This document shows, in pieces, positions 54,806 to 64,000 of a stretch of DNA of 64,000 bases. Below the pieces are notes generated by a model. It was not told the origin of the DNA. It did not search any database and saw only the letters and a program-made list of their open reading frames with translations. Each line of letters starts with the position of its first letter. Position 1 is the stretch's first letter. Origin of the DNA: UBA4720 sp038227135. GTDB taxonomy: Bacteria > Gemmatimonadota > Gemmatimonadetes > Gemmatimonadales > Gemmatimonadaceae. The translations under genes were made by a program, and so were the position numbers. Where the stretch lies: assembly GCA_038227135.1 (NCBI GenBank), contig JBBRQC010000005.1:1-64000 (forward strand). Reading direction: 5' to 3'.

Positions 54806-56439
54806 AGCATCTGTCGCTCCTTTTCGCGTTCGCGGTATGCGCTGGTTGTACGGGATCTGAATCGCCATCCGGAGGTAGGTCCGGCGGAACGCTGACGATT
54901 TCCACCGGCGGCGATCCCGACGTTCTCATCCCGTCCCTTGTCGCTACGGTTCAGGCGGCACAAATGACCGATCTCATTTACGATCGGCTCGCCGAGATCG
55001 GCGATTCCCTCAATATCGTGAACGACGGCGGATTCACTCCCCGCCTCGCTGATCGCTGGATCTGGAGCTCGGATTCGCTGAGCATCGCGTTCCACATCAA
55101 TCCGCGCGCGGAGTGGCACGACGGGCAGCCCGTGCGTTCGGGCGATGTCCGCTTCACTCTGCAGACGACGAGAGACTCGACGCTCGGCAGTCCCGTCGCC
55201 GCGCTCATCACCAACATCGACTCGGTGACGACACCGGATTCTGCCACCGCCGTTTTCTGGTTTCACAAACGAACGCCGCAGCAGTTCTACGACGCCACGT
55301 ATCAAATGCCGATCATGCCCGAGCACGTCTGGAAAGGCATGGCACCCGCGGCGTGGAGAGCGTCCGACGCAGCGAAACACCCAATTGGGTCGGGCCGGTT
55401 CAGATTCGTGCGCTGGACGCCGCGAACGGCGGTCGAGGTAGGCGCCGACACGGCCAACTATCGGGGCGCGCCCAAGCTGGATCGCGTGGTCTGGAGCATC
55501 GCCCCCGATTTCCCGACCGCGCTCACCCGGTTCCTGAGCGCCGAGACGGACTTCTTCGAGGTTCTGCGTCCGGAAAACATTCCCGAGGTGGTCAAGCAGC
55601 CCAATCTGCGAGTAAAAGCATATCGTGGGCTGGCCTATCTCTTCGCGCAATTCAATCTCCGCGATCCGGCCAACCACTCGCGCCCCCACCCGATCTTCGG
55701 AAACCGGGAGCTGCGGCGTGCTCTCACCATGGCGACGGATCGCATTGCAATCGTACGCAGCGTGTACGACACGCTCGCTCTTCCCGCCCTAGGTCCCACC
55801 GTACGCGCCTACCCGACCACCGATCCAAACCTGGCCCAGATTCCGTTCGACCTTCCCCGCGCGCGACAGCTACTGGACTCGCTCGGCTGGCGCATCAAGG
55901 GCAGCGACGGAATGCGTTCGCGCAATGGACGTCCGCTGCGATTCACCGTTTCGGTCCCGAGCACCAGCAAGGCTCGAGTTCGACTGGCCGTTCTCATCCA
56001 GGAGCAGCTGCGCCAGGCCGGCGCCAAGGTGGATGTCGAACAGCTCGATTTCCCGGTGCTCGTCGAGAAGGAGCGAAAGCGCTCGTTCGACGTCGCGATT
56101 GGACAGTGGAATACCCAGCCCAGTCCGGGATCCGTTCGCGGGTCATGGGGAACGGCCGGCTCGAGCGCGTCGAGCGGCACCAACTATGGCTCATATGAGA
56201 ATCCAGTCTTCGACGCGTACGTCGACAGCGCTCTCGCTTCGTTCGATCCCGCCGCGGCCAAGTCGTATTTCACAAAGGCTTACGACACGATCATTCAGGA
56301 TGCGCCCGCAATCTGGCTGGCCGAGCCGAAGCCGACGGTCGGGTACAACGCGCGAGTGCAGCCGGCGCCGATGAGATCGGACGCCTGGTGGGCGCACATC
56401 CCCGATTGGTCGGTCTCCGCCAGCCAGAAAACCCCGTAA
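54802..56439 (+). CDS. oligopeptide/dipeptide ABC transporter substrate-binding lipoprotein
   Basis: 545 residues, SBP_bac_5 family (DppA/OppA). GTG 54802 overlaps the previous TGA (GTGA); ATG 54787 is the alternative. Lipobox VCAGC gives Cys16 for lipid anchoring. Typical blocks: GGTLTISTGGDPDVL, then RDSTLGSP and GTNYGSYENPVFDAYVD. First gene of a five-gene transporter operon that continues from lipM. It binds peptides or related ligands outside. Confidence 0.9.
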   Translation: MKHLSLLFAFAVCAGCTGSESPSGGRSGGTLTISTGGDPDVLIPSLVATVQAAQMTDLIYDRLAEIGDSLNIVNDGGFTPRLADRWIWSSDSLSIAFHINPRAEWHDGQPVRSGDVRFTLQTTRDSTLGSPVAALITNIDSVTTPDSATAVFWFHKRTPQQFYDATYQMPIMPEHVWKGMAPAAWRASDAAKHPIGSGRFRFVRWTPRTAVEVGADTANYRGAPKLDRVVWSIAPDFPTALTRFLSAETDFFEVLRPENIPEVVKQPNLRVKAYRGLAYLFAQFNLRDPANHSRPHPIFGNRELRRALTMATDRIAIVRSVYDTLALPALGPTVRAYPTTDPNLAQIPFDLPRARQLLDSLGWRIKGSDGMRSRNGRPLRFTVSVPSTSKARVRLAVLIQEQLRQAGAKVDVEQLDFPVLVEKERKRSFDVAIGQWNTQPSPGSVRGSWGTAGSSASSGTNYGSYENPVFDAYVDSALASFDPAAAKSYFTKAYDTIIQDAPAIWLAEPKPTVGYNARVQPAPMRSDAWWAHIPDWSVSASQKTP

Positions 56440-56442
56440 CGG

Positions 56443-57414
56443 GTGGTCCGCTACCTCGCGCGACGCCTCGCGCAGGCCGCAGTCATCGTCGCCTTCGTGG
56501 CGGCGATCAGCTTTGCGCTCATCCATATTGCGCCCGGCGACCCCTTCAGCGCCGTAATGGACAATCCGAACGTTAGCGAGAGCGTCCGCCAGACGCTCCG
56601 CGCACAATACGGACTCGACAAGCCGCTGCCGGAACAGTTCGTCCGCTACCTCGGCCAGCTCGCGCGCGGGGATCTCGGGTGGTCCTTCTCACACGAGCGA
56701 CCGGTGCTCGATGTACTCGCTTCCGCACTGCCAAATACGCTCCTGCTGATGAGCGTTGCGCTCATTGGGAGCTTTTCGCTTGGCATTCTCGTAGCGCTGA
56801 TTCAGGTCGCCAGACGCGGATCGATCGTTGATCACACCTTGAGCGGAGTCACCCTGCTCCTGTTCTCGATGCCCGATTTCTGGTTCGCGATCCTGGCACT
56901 TCTAGCATTTACTTATTGGCTGCCGATTTTCCCGGTTGGCGGTGCAGTGGACGCCGTGATGCACGACTATATGGGGCTGGGCGCGCGCATCGGCGACCGG
57001 CTGCGCCATCTCACGCTGCCGGCGCTGACGCTCACCATTCTCGCGGCTGGTGGAGTTGCGCGGTATCAGAGGGCGGCGCTCCTCGAAGTCCTTCCCGCCG
57101 ACTACATTCGCACCGCACGCCTCAAGGGCTTGACCGAGCGCGAGATTCTGCGGCGCCACGCGCTCCGCAACGCGTTTCTCCCGATAATCAGCCTGATCGG
57201 TCTCTCGTTTCCCGCGCTCCTCACGGGTGCGTTCTTCATCGAGAAGATCTTCGCATGGCCGGGGATGGGGCTCGCGGTCGTGAGTGCCATCAGCACCAGA
57301 GATTACCCACTTGTCGTCGGCGGAGTGATCATCGGCAGCATCATGGTGACGCTCGGCAGCCTCCTCGCCGATTTGTTGTATGCCTGGGCGGATCCAAGAC
57401 TCCGTGATCGCTAG
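56443..57414 (+). CDS. peptide ABC transporter permease (DppB/OppB)
   Basis: 323 residues, six TM helices. N-terminus MVRYLARRLAQAAVIVAFVA and the EAA loop DYIRTARLKGLTEREILRRHALRNA with the permease signature are present. GTG start, 3 nt after the binding protein. Forms the heteromeric channel with the next gene. Confidence 0.93.
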   Translation: MVRYLARRLAQAAVIVAFVAAISFALIHIAPGDPFSAVMDNPNVSESVRQTLRAQYGLDKPLPEQFVRYLGQLARGDLGWSFSHERPVLDVLASALPNTLLLMSVALIGSFSLGILVALIQVARRGSIVDHTLSGVTLLLFSMPDFWFAILALLAFTYWLPIFPVGGAVDAVMHDYMGLGARIGDRLRHLTLPALTLTILAAGGVARYQRAALLEVLPADYIRTARLKGLTEREILRRHALRNAFLPIISLIGLSFPALLTGAFFIEKIFAWPGMGLAVVSAISTRDYPLVVGGVIIGSIMVTLGSLLADLLYAWADPRLRDR

Positions 57415-58270
57415 CGCCCCGCTGCCGCGCGAGTCCGCCTTTGCGCTCGGATTGCGGCGCATTATGCGCGCGCCCTCATCGCGGGTCGCGCTTGTCATCC
57501 TTGTGACAATCGTCCTCGTCGGACTGCTCGCGCCGTTCATTGCTCCCTATGACCCGGCCTCCCAGCCGGATATTGTCGCGCTCAAGAGTCTCGGTCCCTC
57601 GCTCGCACACCCGTTCGGAACGGATCCATACAGCCGCGACGTGCTGAGCCGCGTGATTTACGGAGCGCGATTGTCTCTGATGATTGGGCTGCTCGCCACG
57701 CTGGTTAGCCTCACTCTTGGCGTCGCCTATGGGGCGATCGCCGGGTACGTGGGGGGATTGTTGGACGCGGTCATGATGCGCGTGCTCGATGCGTTTCTCG
57801 CGATCCCGCGACTTCTGCTCCTGCTCGGGATCCTCGTCGCGTGGCCGCAGCTCTCTATCGCGGCGCTCGTCCTGTTCCTTGGCCTCACGGGTTGGTTCGG
57901 GCTGAGCCGCATCGTCAGAGGTCAGGTTCTTGCGTTGAGGCACGCGGAATTCGTCACTGCCGCGCAGGCGCTGGGGGCCAGCCGGAGACGAATTCTGGTG
58001 AGGCACCTGCTCCCGAATCTGATCTCCCCAATCGTCGTTGCGGCAACAGTCGGAGTCGCCCACGTTATCGTCCTCGAAGCCGGACTTTCCTACCTGGGCA
58101 TCGGCGTACCGCAACCGCTGGCAAGCTGGGGCAACATCATTCAGGACGGTGCCGACCAGGTCGCGACGTTGTGGTGGATGTCACTCTTTCCCGGTCTCTT
58201 CATGGTCCTTACGGTGATGACGCTGAACATCCTTGGCGAAGCTCTGCGTGACGCCTACGATCGCCGCTGA
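57380..58270 (+). CDS. peptide ABC transporter permease (DppC/OppC)
   Basis: 296 residues, six TM helices. GTDPYSRDVLSRVIYGARLSL and the EAA loop EFVTAAQALGASRRRILVRHLL identify it. ATG 57380 overlaps the DppB gene by 35 nt; GTG 57404 (overlap 11 nt) is an equal alternative. Confidence 0.92.
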   Translation: MPGRIQDSVIASAPLPRESAFALGLRRIMRAPSSRVALVILVTIVLVGLLAPFIAPYDPASQPDIVALKSLGPSLAHPFGTDPYSRDVLSRVIYGARLSLMIGLLATLVSLTLGVAYGAIAGYVGGLLDAVMMRVLDAFLAIPRLLLLLGILVAWPQLSIAALVLFLGLTGWFGLSRIVRGQVLALRHAEFVTAAQALGASRRRILVRHLLPNLISPIVVAATVGVAHVIVLEAGLSYLGIGVPQPLASWGNIIQDGADQVATLWWMSLFPGLFMVLTVMTLNILGEALRDAYDRR

Positions 58271-58277
58271 CGAGTCG

Positions 58278-59321
58278 ATGAGCGCTCCTACTTCCTCTCC
58301 CCTTCTCTCGATCAACGATCTCAGGACTTACTTCTACACTGAGGCGGGCGTCGCCCGCTCTGTCGATGGCGTGTCGTTCGACATCGGTGCTGGAGAGACC
58401 GTAGGAATTGTCGGCGAGTCGGGCTGCGGAAAGTCCGTGACGGCTCTCTCGATTCTGAGACTGATCCAGCCGCCCGGACGCATCGAGCCCGGCAGCCGCA
58501 TCGAGTTCGAGGGGCAGGATATCGTCACGCTGGGAGACGAAGACATTCGCGACATTCGCGGCAACCGCATCTCGATGATCTTTCAGGAGCCGATGTCGGC
58601 ACTCAACCCGGTTTTCACTGTCGGCGATCAGGTCGCAGAAGTCGCGCGCGTCCACGCGCGGTTGAGCAGGAAGCACGCCTGGGACCGCGCGGTCGAGATG
58701 CTGTCGGTCACCGGGATACCGGACGCGGGGGAGCGCGCGAAGCAGTACCCGCACCAGTTGTCGGGCGGCATGCGCCAGCGCGTCCTCATCGCAATGGCGC
58801 TGATGATGAAGCCAGCGCTGGTCATCGCGGACGAGCCGACTACCGCTCTCGACGTGACCATACAGGCTCAGATCCTCGAGCTGCTCGTGGATCTTCAGAA
58901 AAAGATCGGCACTTCGATTCTCATGATCACCCACGACCTGGGTGTGATCGCCGAGACCACCTCGCGTGTGATCGTTATGTACGCCGGGGAAATCGTGGAA
59001 CAGGCAGCGGTCGACGAGCTCTTCTCCAGGCCGCACCATCCGTACACCGAAGGCCTGATGCATTCGATGCCCCACATCGGCCACGATCAGGAGCGACTGA
59101 ACGTCATTCCCGGAACGGTGCCTGCCCCCACGGAGTGGCCGAAGGGCTGTCGGTTCCGCGAGCGCTGCCCCTATTCGTGGGACCTGTGCGAGCGGGAGCA
59201 TCCGCCGCTGTACCAGGTGGGCATTGGCCACGTTTCGCGTTGTCACCTCGCGATCGAGCCCGACCGCCGCAACAATCCTCACCCGCCACTCGTGGTCGAA
59301 GAAGGAGTCGCCGCCGCATGA
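58278..59321 (+). CDS. peptide ABC transporter ATPase (DppD/OppD)
   Basis: 347 residues. Walker A GESGCGKS, signature LSGGMRQR, Walker B LVIADEPTTALD, and a C-terminal Cys-rich segment (CRFRERCPYSWDLCE) characteristic of the OppD/OppF tail. ATG 58278 is used because the upstream open part overlaps DppC; start overlap with the next gene is ATGA at the end. Confidence 0.94.
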   Translation: MSAPTSSPLLSINDLRTYFYTEAGVARSVDGVSFDIGAGETVGIVGESGCGKSVTALSILRLIQPPGRIEPGSRIEFEGQDIVTLGDEDIRDIRGNRISMIFQEPMSALNPVFTVGDQVAEVARVHARLSRKHAWDRAVEMLSVTGIPDAGERAKQYPHQLSGGMRQRVLIAMALMMKPALVIADEPTTALDVTIQAQILELLVDLQKKIGTSILMITHDLGVIAETTSRVIVMYAGEIVEQAAVDELFSRPHHPYTEGLMHSMPHIGHDQERLNVIPGTVPAPTEWPKGCRFRERCPYSWDLCEREHPPLYQVGIGHVSRCHLAIEPDRRNNPHPPLVVEEGVAAA

Positions 59322-60385
59322 ACGGCGCTTCGCCGCTGTTATCGGTCAGCCACCTCAAGAAATCCTTTCCCATCAAGAAGGGCGTTTTCGCTCGCCAGGT
59401 GGGCGCGGTGCAGGCGGTGAGCGACGTGTCCTTCGACGTCGCGCGCGGCGAGACGCTCGGCGTCGTCGGGGAGTCGGGCTGCGGCAAGACGACGACCGGA
59501 CGCACCATTCTGCGCCTCATCGAGCCGACATCGGGTGAGATCAGGTTCGAAGGTCGCGACGTGAATTCGATGGGAACCTCGGAGCTCCGCGCTTTGAGAC
59601 GCGAGATGCAGATCATCTTCCAGGATCCCGTCTCTTCCCTCAATCCCCGCATGACGGTCGGGGCCATTATCCGCGAAGGGCTCACGATTCACAAGCTCGC
59701 CGAAGGCGCCGCTGCTGATGCACGCGTGAGGCAGCTCCTGCAGGAGGTCGGGCTGCGTCCCGAATACTCGACGCGCTACCCGCACGAGTTTTCGGGCGGT
59801 CAGCGTCAGCGCATCGGCATCGCCCGCGCGCTGTCCGTCGAGCCCAAGTTCATCGTCTGCGATGAGCCCGTTTCCGCTCTCGACGTGTCGGTGCAGGCCC
59901 AGGTGATAAACCTGCTGGTGGATCTGCAGCGTGAGCACGATCTCACCTACATGTTCATCGCGCACGACCTTTCGGTCGTCGAGCACATCGCCGACCGCGT
60001 CGCCGTGATGTATCTGGGGAAGATCGTCGAGCTGGCAACGGCGGAGGATCTGTATCGCGATCCGATCATGCCGTACACGCAGGCGCTTCTCTCGGCGGTT
60101 CCGGTCGCGGACCCGAAGTCGCGCAAGGAGCGGATCATCCTGCAGGGCGATGTCCCGTCGCCGGCAAACCCTCCATCTGGATGCGTCTTCCATCCGCGGT
60201 GCCATCATCCGGCGAAAGACGAAGCGTGCGCGAAGATCGTTCCCCCGCTCGAGGAAAAAACGCCGGGCCATTTTGCGGCGTGCATCAAGCAGCCACCCAC
60301 GATCATTGCGTGGGAGGAACAGAAGCAGGCTGGTGGCGTACATTCCCCCGAGCGGTATCTTCCGCTCGCGGCGGTCCACGCGTAG
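59318..60385 (+). CDS. peptide ABC transporter ATPase (DppF/OppF)
   Basis: 355 residues. Walker A GESGCGKT, signature FSGGQRQRIG, Walker B FIVCDEPVSALD and the Cys-bearing C-terminal CVFHPRCHHPAKDEACAK block. ATG 59318 overlaps the DppD stop as ATGA; a longer frame from 59135 is a shadow extension. Completes the transporter. Confidence 0.94.
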   Translation: MNGASPLLSVSHLKKSFPIKKGVFARQVGAVQAVSDVSFDVARGETLGVVGESGCGKTTTGRTILRLIEPTSGEIRFEGRDVNSMGTSELRALRREMQIIFQDPVSSLNPRMTVGAIIREGLTIHKLAEGAAADARVRQLLQEVGLRPEYSTRYPHEFSGGQRQRIGIARALSVEPKFIVCDEPVSALDVSVQAQVINLLVDLQREHDLTYMFIAHDLSVVEHIADRVAVMYLGKIVELATAEDLYRDPIMPYTQALLSAVPVADPKSRKERIILQGDVPSPANPPSGCVFHPRCHHPAKDEACAKIVPPLEEKTPGHFAACIKQPPTIIAWEEQKQAGGVHSPERYLPLAAVHA

Positions 60386-60405
60386 CGACCCTCACTCTTC
60401 CCACA

Positions 60406-61992
60406 ATGGCCCGAGACCCGAGAGACATCCGCAAGCAAGCTGAGCTAGGAACTGTCACGACCGATGCGCTGCCGCCGGGATTCGACCGCGGCCTGAGCGG
60501 GCGCACGTTCTTCGGACATCCGGTAGGTCTCTCCACTCTCTTCTTCACCGAGATGTGGGAGCGCTTCTCGTATTACGGGATACGACCGCTCCTCGTGCTG
60601 TTCATGACCGCCGCGCTGGCGAGCGGCGGGTTCGGATTTGACCGTACCACGGCGTCATCCATCGTCGGTATTTACGCGGCCTGCGTTTATCTCGCGTCGC
60701 TTCCCGGCGGCTGGATAGCGGATAGATGGCTCGGTCTCAGACGCGCCATATGGTACGGGGGAGTTCTCATCGCGCTGGGACACCTGTCAATCGCGCTGTC
60801 AATCGTCTTCGCGCATTCCGCTTTCTTCATCGGGCTCGTTCTCATCGTCATGGGCACGGGATTGCTCAAGCCGAACATCTCAGCGATAGTCGGCGAGCTG
60901 TACCCCGAGGGCGGATCGCGACGCGACGCGGGCTTCTCGATCTTCTACATGGGTATCAACATCGGCGCTCTCGTCGCTCCGCTCATCACCGGGTATCTCG
61001 GCGAGCGCGTTGGTTGGCACCTCGGCTTCGGTGCGGCCGGAGTCGGAATGGTGATCGGTTTGATCACCTATCGCCTCCGCGCCGACAGTACACTTGGCAC
61101 GATCGGCGTGGTGCCCGGGTCCACCGATCCCGCCGAGCACCGCAGAGTAAGGCTGACCTCCATGATTGGAGTCGCGGTGATCGCTCTGCTGGTCATCCTG
61201 ACGATGGCCGGGATCATCCATGTGAATGCGGTTTCGCTGGCGGAGAAGATGACGGTGGTCATCGTCGGATCGGCGGTGGTTTACTTCATCTACCTGTTCG
61301 TCGGCGGTGGGCTGACCACCGAGGAGAAGAAGCGCGTCGTCATCATCATCCTTCTCTTCATTTTCGCCGCGATCTTCTGGTCGGCGTTCGAGCAGGCTCC
61401 CACTTCACTCAACCTCTTTGCCCGCGACTACACCGATCGCGTTGTATTTGGCTGGGAGATGCCCACACTCTGGCTCCAGGCGGCCAACTCTGTATTCGTT
61501 ATTGCGCTGGCGCCAGTCTTCGCCGCGGTCTGGATCGCGCTGGGCAGGCGTGGGAAGGATCCGTCGAGCGTGGCGAAGTTCGCATGGGGCTTGTTCTTCG
61601 CCGGACTTGGATTCGTCGTGATGGTCTTTGCCGCGAACATCGTGATCAGGGGCGGAGGCGCCGTTCGGGTTTCACCCTGGTGGCTTGTGCTCAGCTACCT
61701 GTTCCAGACCGTCGGAGAGTTGTCGCTCAGCCCGGTCGGCCTCAGCTCGATGACCAAGCTCGCGCCGTTCAAGTTCAAGGGTCAGATGATGGGCGTCTGG
61801 TTCATGGCGGCGGCGCTCGGAAACCTCATCGCCGGTCTCGTCGGCGGTCGTGTCGATCCGGAGAAGCTTCAGGATATGCCGGCGCTCTTCGAACAGACGT
61901 CGATCTTTCTCTTCATCGCGGCGGTGGTGTGCGGCCTGCTGGTGTTCCCGGTCGGGAAGATGATGCGTGGGGTTCCGGCGGGAGATCGGTGA
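60406..61992 (+). CDS. POT/PTR-family proton-dependent peptide MFS transporter
   Basis: 528 residues, about 14 hydrophobic helices. The PTR signature GRTFFGHPVGL...FFTEMWERFSYYGIRPLLVLFM is in the first helix, and FYMGINIGALVAPLITGYL is the second PTR motif. ATG 60406 gives the normal N-terminus; upstream codons to 60181 overlap DppF. Imports di- and tripeptides. It follows the ABC peptide importer by 20 bp, so both peptide routes may be co-regulated. Confidence 0.92.
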   Translation: MARDPRDIRKQAELGTVTTDALPPGFDRGLSGRTFFGHPVGLSTLFFTEMWERFSYYGIRPLLVLFMTAALASGGFGFDRTTASSIVGIYAACVYLASLPGGWIADRWLGLRRAIWYGGVLIALGHLSIALSIVFAHSAFFIGLVLIVMGTGLLKPNISAIVGELYPEGGSRRDAGFSIFYMGINIGALVAPLITGYLGERVGWHLGFGAAGVGMVIGLITYRLRADSTLGTIGVVPGSTDPAEHRRVRLTSMIGVAVIALLVILTMAGIIHVNAVSLAEKMTVVIVGSAVVYFIYLFVGGGLTTEEKKRVVIIILLFIFAAIFWSAFEQAPTSLNLFARDYTDRVVFGWEMPTLWLQAANSVFVIALAPVFAAVWIALGRRGKDPSSVAKFAWGLFFAGLGFVVMVFAANIVIRGGGAVRVSPWWLVLSYLFQTVGELSLSPVGLSSMTKLAPFKFKGQMMGVWFMAAALGNLIAGLVGGRVDPEKLQDMPALFEQTSIFLFIAAVVCGLLVFPVGKMMRGVPAGDR

Positions 61993-62037
61993 TCACGACG
62001 TGGCGTAGCGCTGCCTACTCCACGTTACTCGGGGTCG

Positions 62038-63783
62038 TTATGGCCAGCTGAAAACCGAAGTGGGCACCGACCGCTCGCGACTGTTGGTCACGTCGCGGGG
62101 CTCGATCCGGAACATGCGCGTGAAGTCGGTCACGACGATGCGCACTTCTGTTCGCTTGTCACTTTGACCCCTGACCGGAAAAGCAAAATCAGCTCTTAGT
62201 GTCCGTCGCGATTGCGGCGGAGATGCGGCGAGAAGGCTGAACCCCACCGATGCATAGACCGGAGTGTTGACTCCGAACGGCGTATCGCCAGCCCACAGCT
62301 TTCCGGCCTCCGCGAAGCCGGCCACCGCGACACTCGCTAGCTGCTTGTATCTCCCGATCAGATAGCGATCCTCGACTTTCCCGATCAGGCGCCTTCCACC
62401 GCCCGCTTCCGACGATCTGAATCCGCGCAGACCTCCATCGCGATCGGCAAAGGTGAGCTGGAAGGGAATCCGCTGCCTCCACCCTCCGCTCCAGGTGAGA
62501 TCGGACATGAACGTCTGCCGGTTGAACGGCTTCATGTACAGTGCAGCGCGCCCGTGTGCGAGAATGCCGTCCCAGTTGCCGGCCTGATCGCGCCTCCCTT
62601 CGCCGGTAATCTCCAGCGCCGTGAACGCCACCTGCGACGCTGCGCCCGTATACAGGCTCGTCGAGCCGAACCAGTCCTGCTCCTTGCCGCGAAGGAGCCG
62701 CACCCCCTTTCCGACGAGCGTCGCCACCTCGACCCCGGTGCGCAAATCCTGGGTCCCCTCGAGTGCATCGAATCCGCTTACTCGGACGAAGTGAATGTTT
62801 CTCACGCCCCACAAACCGTTGATTCGCGCCGTTTGATGCGTGGTGTAGCGGTTGATCAGCGCCTGGCTTGTGTCCGGGATGACACTCGAATCGCTAATGA
62901 GGACGGGCTGCGTGCCGGGCTTCTCGTCTTCGAACGAAATCGATCCGCCCACGAGCGCGACGCGGCCAAGCGGTGGCCCTATTCTGACCACGCCGCCGAT
63001 ATCGCTCCAGGAGCGCTGAATCCGCAGCGCCACGGCGGCGGCACTGGGGTCAGTATTCGGTCTTCTGAATTCGAAGTAGCCGAGCGTATTTCCAGCGGTC
63101 GTTCTCCACGAGACGCGCTGCAGGTCGGTAAGGAATGGATGGGCCGTTTCCATCGCCCAGTCGCTTCCCAGTTGCCGCCTCCCACCCTCGAGTCGTGCCT
63201 GGTAGGGTCTCCCCATAAACTGGTAGTCGACGATTTTGGCCTGATACTCATCGCGAAACCCGTATCCGGTCTTCCAGCCAGCCTCGGCGTGGATTGCTCG
63301 GCCCATGAGGTTGGCTTCGCCGAGGGTGAACGCCCGGAAACGCGGGGACTTGGAGGTCACGCCTACTCTTAGGATCAGCGAGATTTCGTCCACTGTCGTG
63401 ACGTTGAGGACTATCCCCCCGTTCCCATCCGAGTACGCGAGCACGGTTGCGTCGGCGATGAATGGCTGCGCGCGCAGAATGCGCTCCGACTCGCCACGTC
63501 GCAGTTCGGTGCAGGAATCTCCTTCCTGCAGCGCGAGATAGCGCCGAATGATCCAGTCCTTGGTAGTAACGTGCTGCCTGGCCGCAAAACGTCCCGCGCG
63601 CTGCCAGATGTTGTCTCCGTTGATACGGAAGGGAGGATTCGACTCGATGTCGATACGACTGATCCGTTCCCCCTTGCAGGTGACAGGCGGCCCGTTCAGA
63701 CTTTGAGCGTGCGCCATTGTCGCCGACGCGGCGGCGAACAGTAATGCCAACCTACCCTGTCCAAGAGAGATCACTCGTGTCAT
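62038..63783 (-). CDS. outer-membrane beta-barrel protein with single POTRA-like domain (Omp85/BamA superfamily)
   Basis: 581 residues. Signal peptide ends at MAHAQS. Residues about 30-125 have a POTRA-like arrangement (ISRIDIESNPPF, then GDSCTELRRGESERILRAQPFIADATV), after which strands alternate in the style of Omp85 barrels (LRGFRSSEAGGGRRLIGKVEDRYL, including a RGF-like turn). The protein ends FRIEPRDVTNSRERS...VFSW, with a terminal aromatic. Smaller than BamA, with one POTRA, closer to FhaC/TamA-like or Omp85-related proteins. Partner unknown. ATG 63783 overlaps the divergent peptidase start. Confidence 0.78.
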   Translation of the reverse strand: MTRVISLGQGRLALLFAAASATMAHAQSLNGPPVTCKGERISRIDIESNPPFRINGDNIWQRAGRFAARQHVTTKDWIIRRYLALQEGDSCTELRRGESERILRAQPFIADATVLAYSDGNGGIVLNVTTVDEISLILRVGVTSKSPRFRAFTLGEANLMGRAIHAEAGWKTGYGFRDEYQAKIVDYQFMGRPYQARLEGGRRQLGSDWAMETAHPFLTDLQRVSWRTTAGNTLGYFEFRRPNTDPSAAAVALRIQRSWSDIGGVVRIGPPLGRVALVGGSISFEDEKPGTQPVLISDSSVIPDTSQALINRYTTHQTARINGLWGVRNIHFVRVSGFDALEGTQDLRTGVEVATLVGKGVRLLRGKEQDWFGSTSLYTGAASQVAFTALEITGEGRRDQAGNWDGILAHGRAALYMKPFNRQTFMSDLTWSGGWRQRIPFQLTFADRDGGLRGFRSSEAGGGRRLIGKVEDRYLIGRYKQLASVAVAGFAEAGKLWAGDTPFGVNTPVYASVGFSLLAASPPQSRRTLRADFAFPVRGQSDKRTEVRIVVTDFTRMFRIEPRDVTNSRERSVPTSVFSWP

Positions 63784-64000
63784 CCGCGCGCAAGCCGGTT
63801 CCAGCTTGCACTGTTGCTGTTACCGCTAGCATCCGCCTCGATGGCGATACCAGTCGTGTCCGGCTTACCGCCGCTTACGTGACTGCCCTCGAAAGTGCAG
63901 GGCTCATACCACTCATCGTCCCTCCTCTTTCGAGCTCGAGCGCTGCCGCAGCCATTATGGAATCAGTGTCCGGTCTTGTGTTGACGGGAGGCGAGGACGT
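63777..64000 (+). CDS. N-terminal part of a peptidase C26 / gamma-glutamyl-GABA hydrolase-type protein
   Basis: Open frame from GTG 63777 to the window end, about 74 codons so far. It reads VAVTASIRLDGD, AAYVTALESAGLIPLIVPPL and SGLVLTGGEDV, the opening of class I glutamine-amidotransferase-like peptidase C26 (PuuD family), whose LxGGxD loop shapes the oxyanion hole. The catalytic Cys is outside the window. An AGAGAG site precedes the GTG. Divergent from the outer-membrane gene, with the first 7 nt of both starts overlapping. Confidence 0.8.
   Translation, partial: MSSARKPVPACTVAVTASIRLDGDTSRVRLTAAYVTALESAGLIPLIVPPLSSSSAAAAIMESVSGLVLTGGED

Overview
The window is a GC-rich, tightly packed bacterial chromosome segment. 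It has no rRNA, tRNA, CRISPR array, transposase or phage gene that I can see. Gene content suggests a Gemmatimonadota (Gemmatimonadetes) genome: tandem secreted VPS10/sortilin-type BNR proteins, a TolB-like/TPR Ser/Thr kinase, a DbpA-domain protein and many secreted enzymes with GTG/TTG starts. The phylum is an inference; the envelope (LolA-like protein, beta-barrel protein with POTRA, lipoproteins) is clearly diderm.

Layout. 1-14 kb: degradative and secreted functions (tannase-family esterase, SGNH hydrolase, LolA-like protein followed by two VPS10-type proteins in one operon, TMEM175-type channel, GH3 beta-glucosidase, DinB protein). 14-24.6 kb: a frameshifted Ig-like lipoprotein, pyrimidine-nucleoside phosphorylase, an RMDN-like TPR protein, a CheY plus PleD-like diguanylate cyclase pair overlapping ligA, a V4R protein, a long inverted repeat, a phosphoribosyltransferase, and a TPR-ParA-lipoprotein operon. 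24.6-31 kb: acyl-CoA ligase, then a leftward PTPS-folE-SDR-zinc-ribbon operon that looks like tetrahydrobiopterin synthesis, then a leader with two boxA-like sequences before a small membrane protein and an NDUFA9-like epimerase. 31-38.6 kb: GMC oxidoreductase with its Tat-exported small subunit, PPK2, a BNR-MoaD pair and a large Ser/Thr kinase.

38.7-47.5 kb holds the most interesting locus: a seven-gene leftward operon with overlapping or nearly abutting genes. It contains a stand-alone Lrp/AsnC effector domain, NurA nuclease, HerA-type ATPase, a secreted protein of unknown function, Mre11/SbcD, Rad50/SbcC and a double-GNAT protein. This is the archaeal-style DNA-end resection set in a bacterium. 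Divergent from it is a DEAD-box-like protein that has lost its catalytic motifs but keeps a DbpA RNA-binding domain and an Arg/Gly-rich tail, coupled to tdk and followed by coaE.

50.6-64 kb: gcvH and gcvP (convergent, no gcvT here), a LipM-like lipoate transferase divergent from gcvP across a 22-bp dyad, a five-gene oligopeptide ABC transporter, a POT-family peptide transporter, an Omp85-like outer-membrane protein, and the start of a peptidase C26 gene cut by the window edge. A probable GNAT gene is cut at the left edge.
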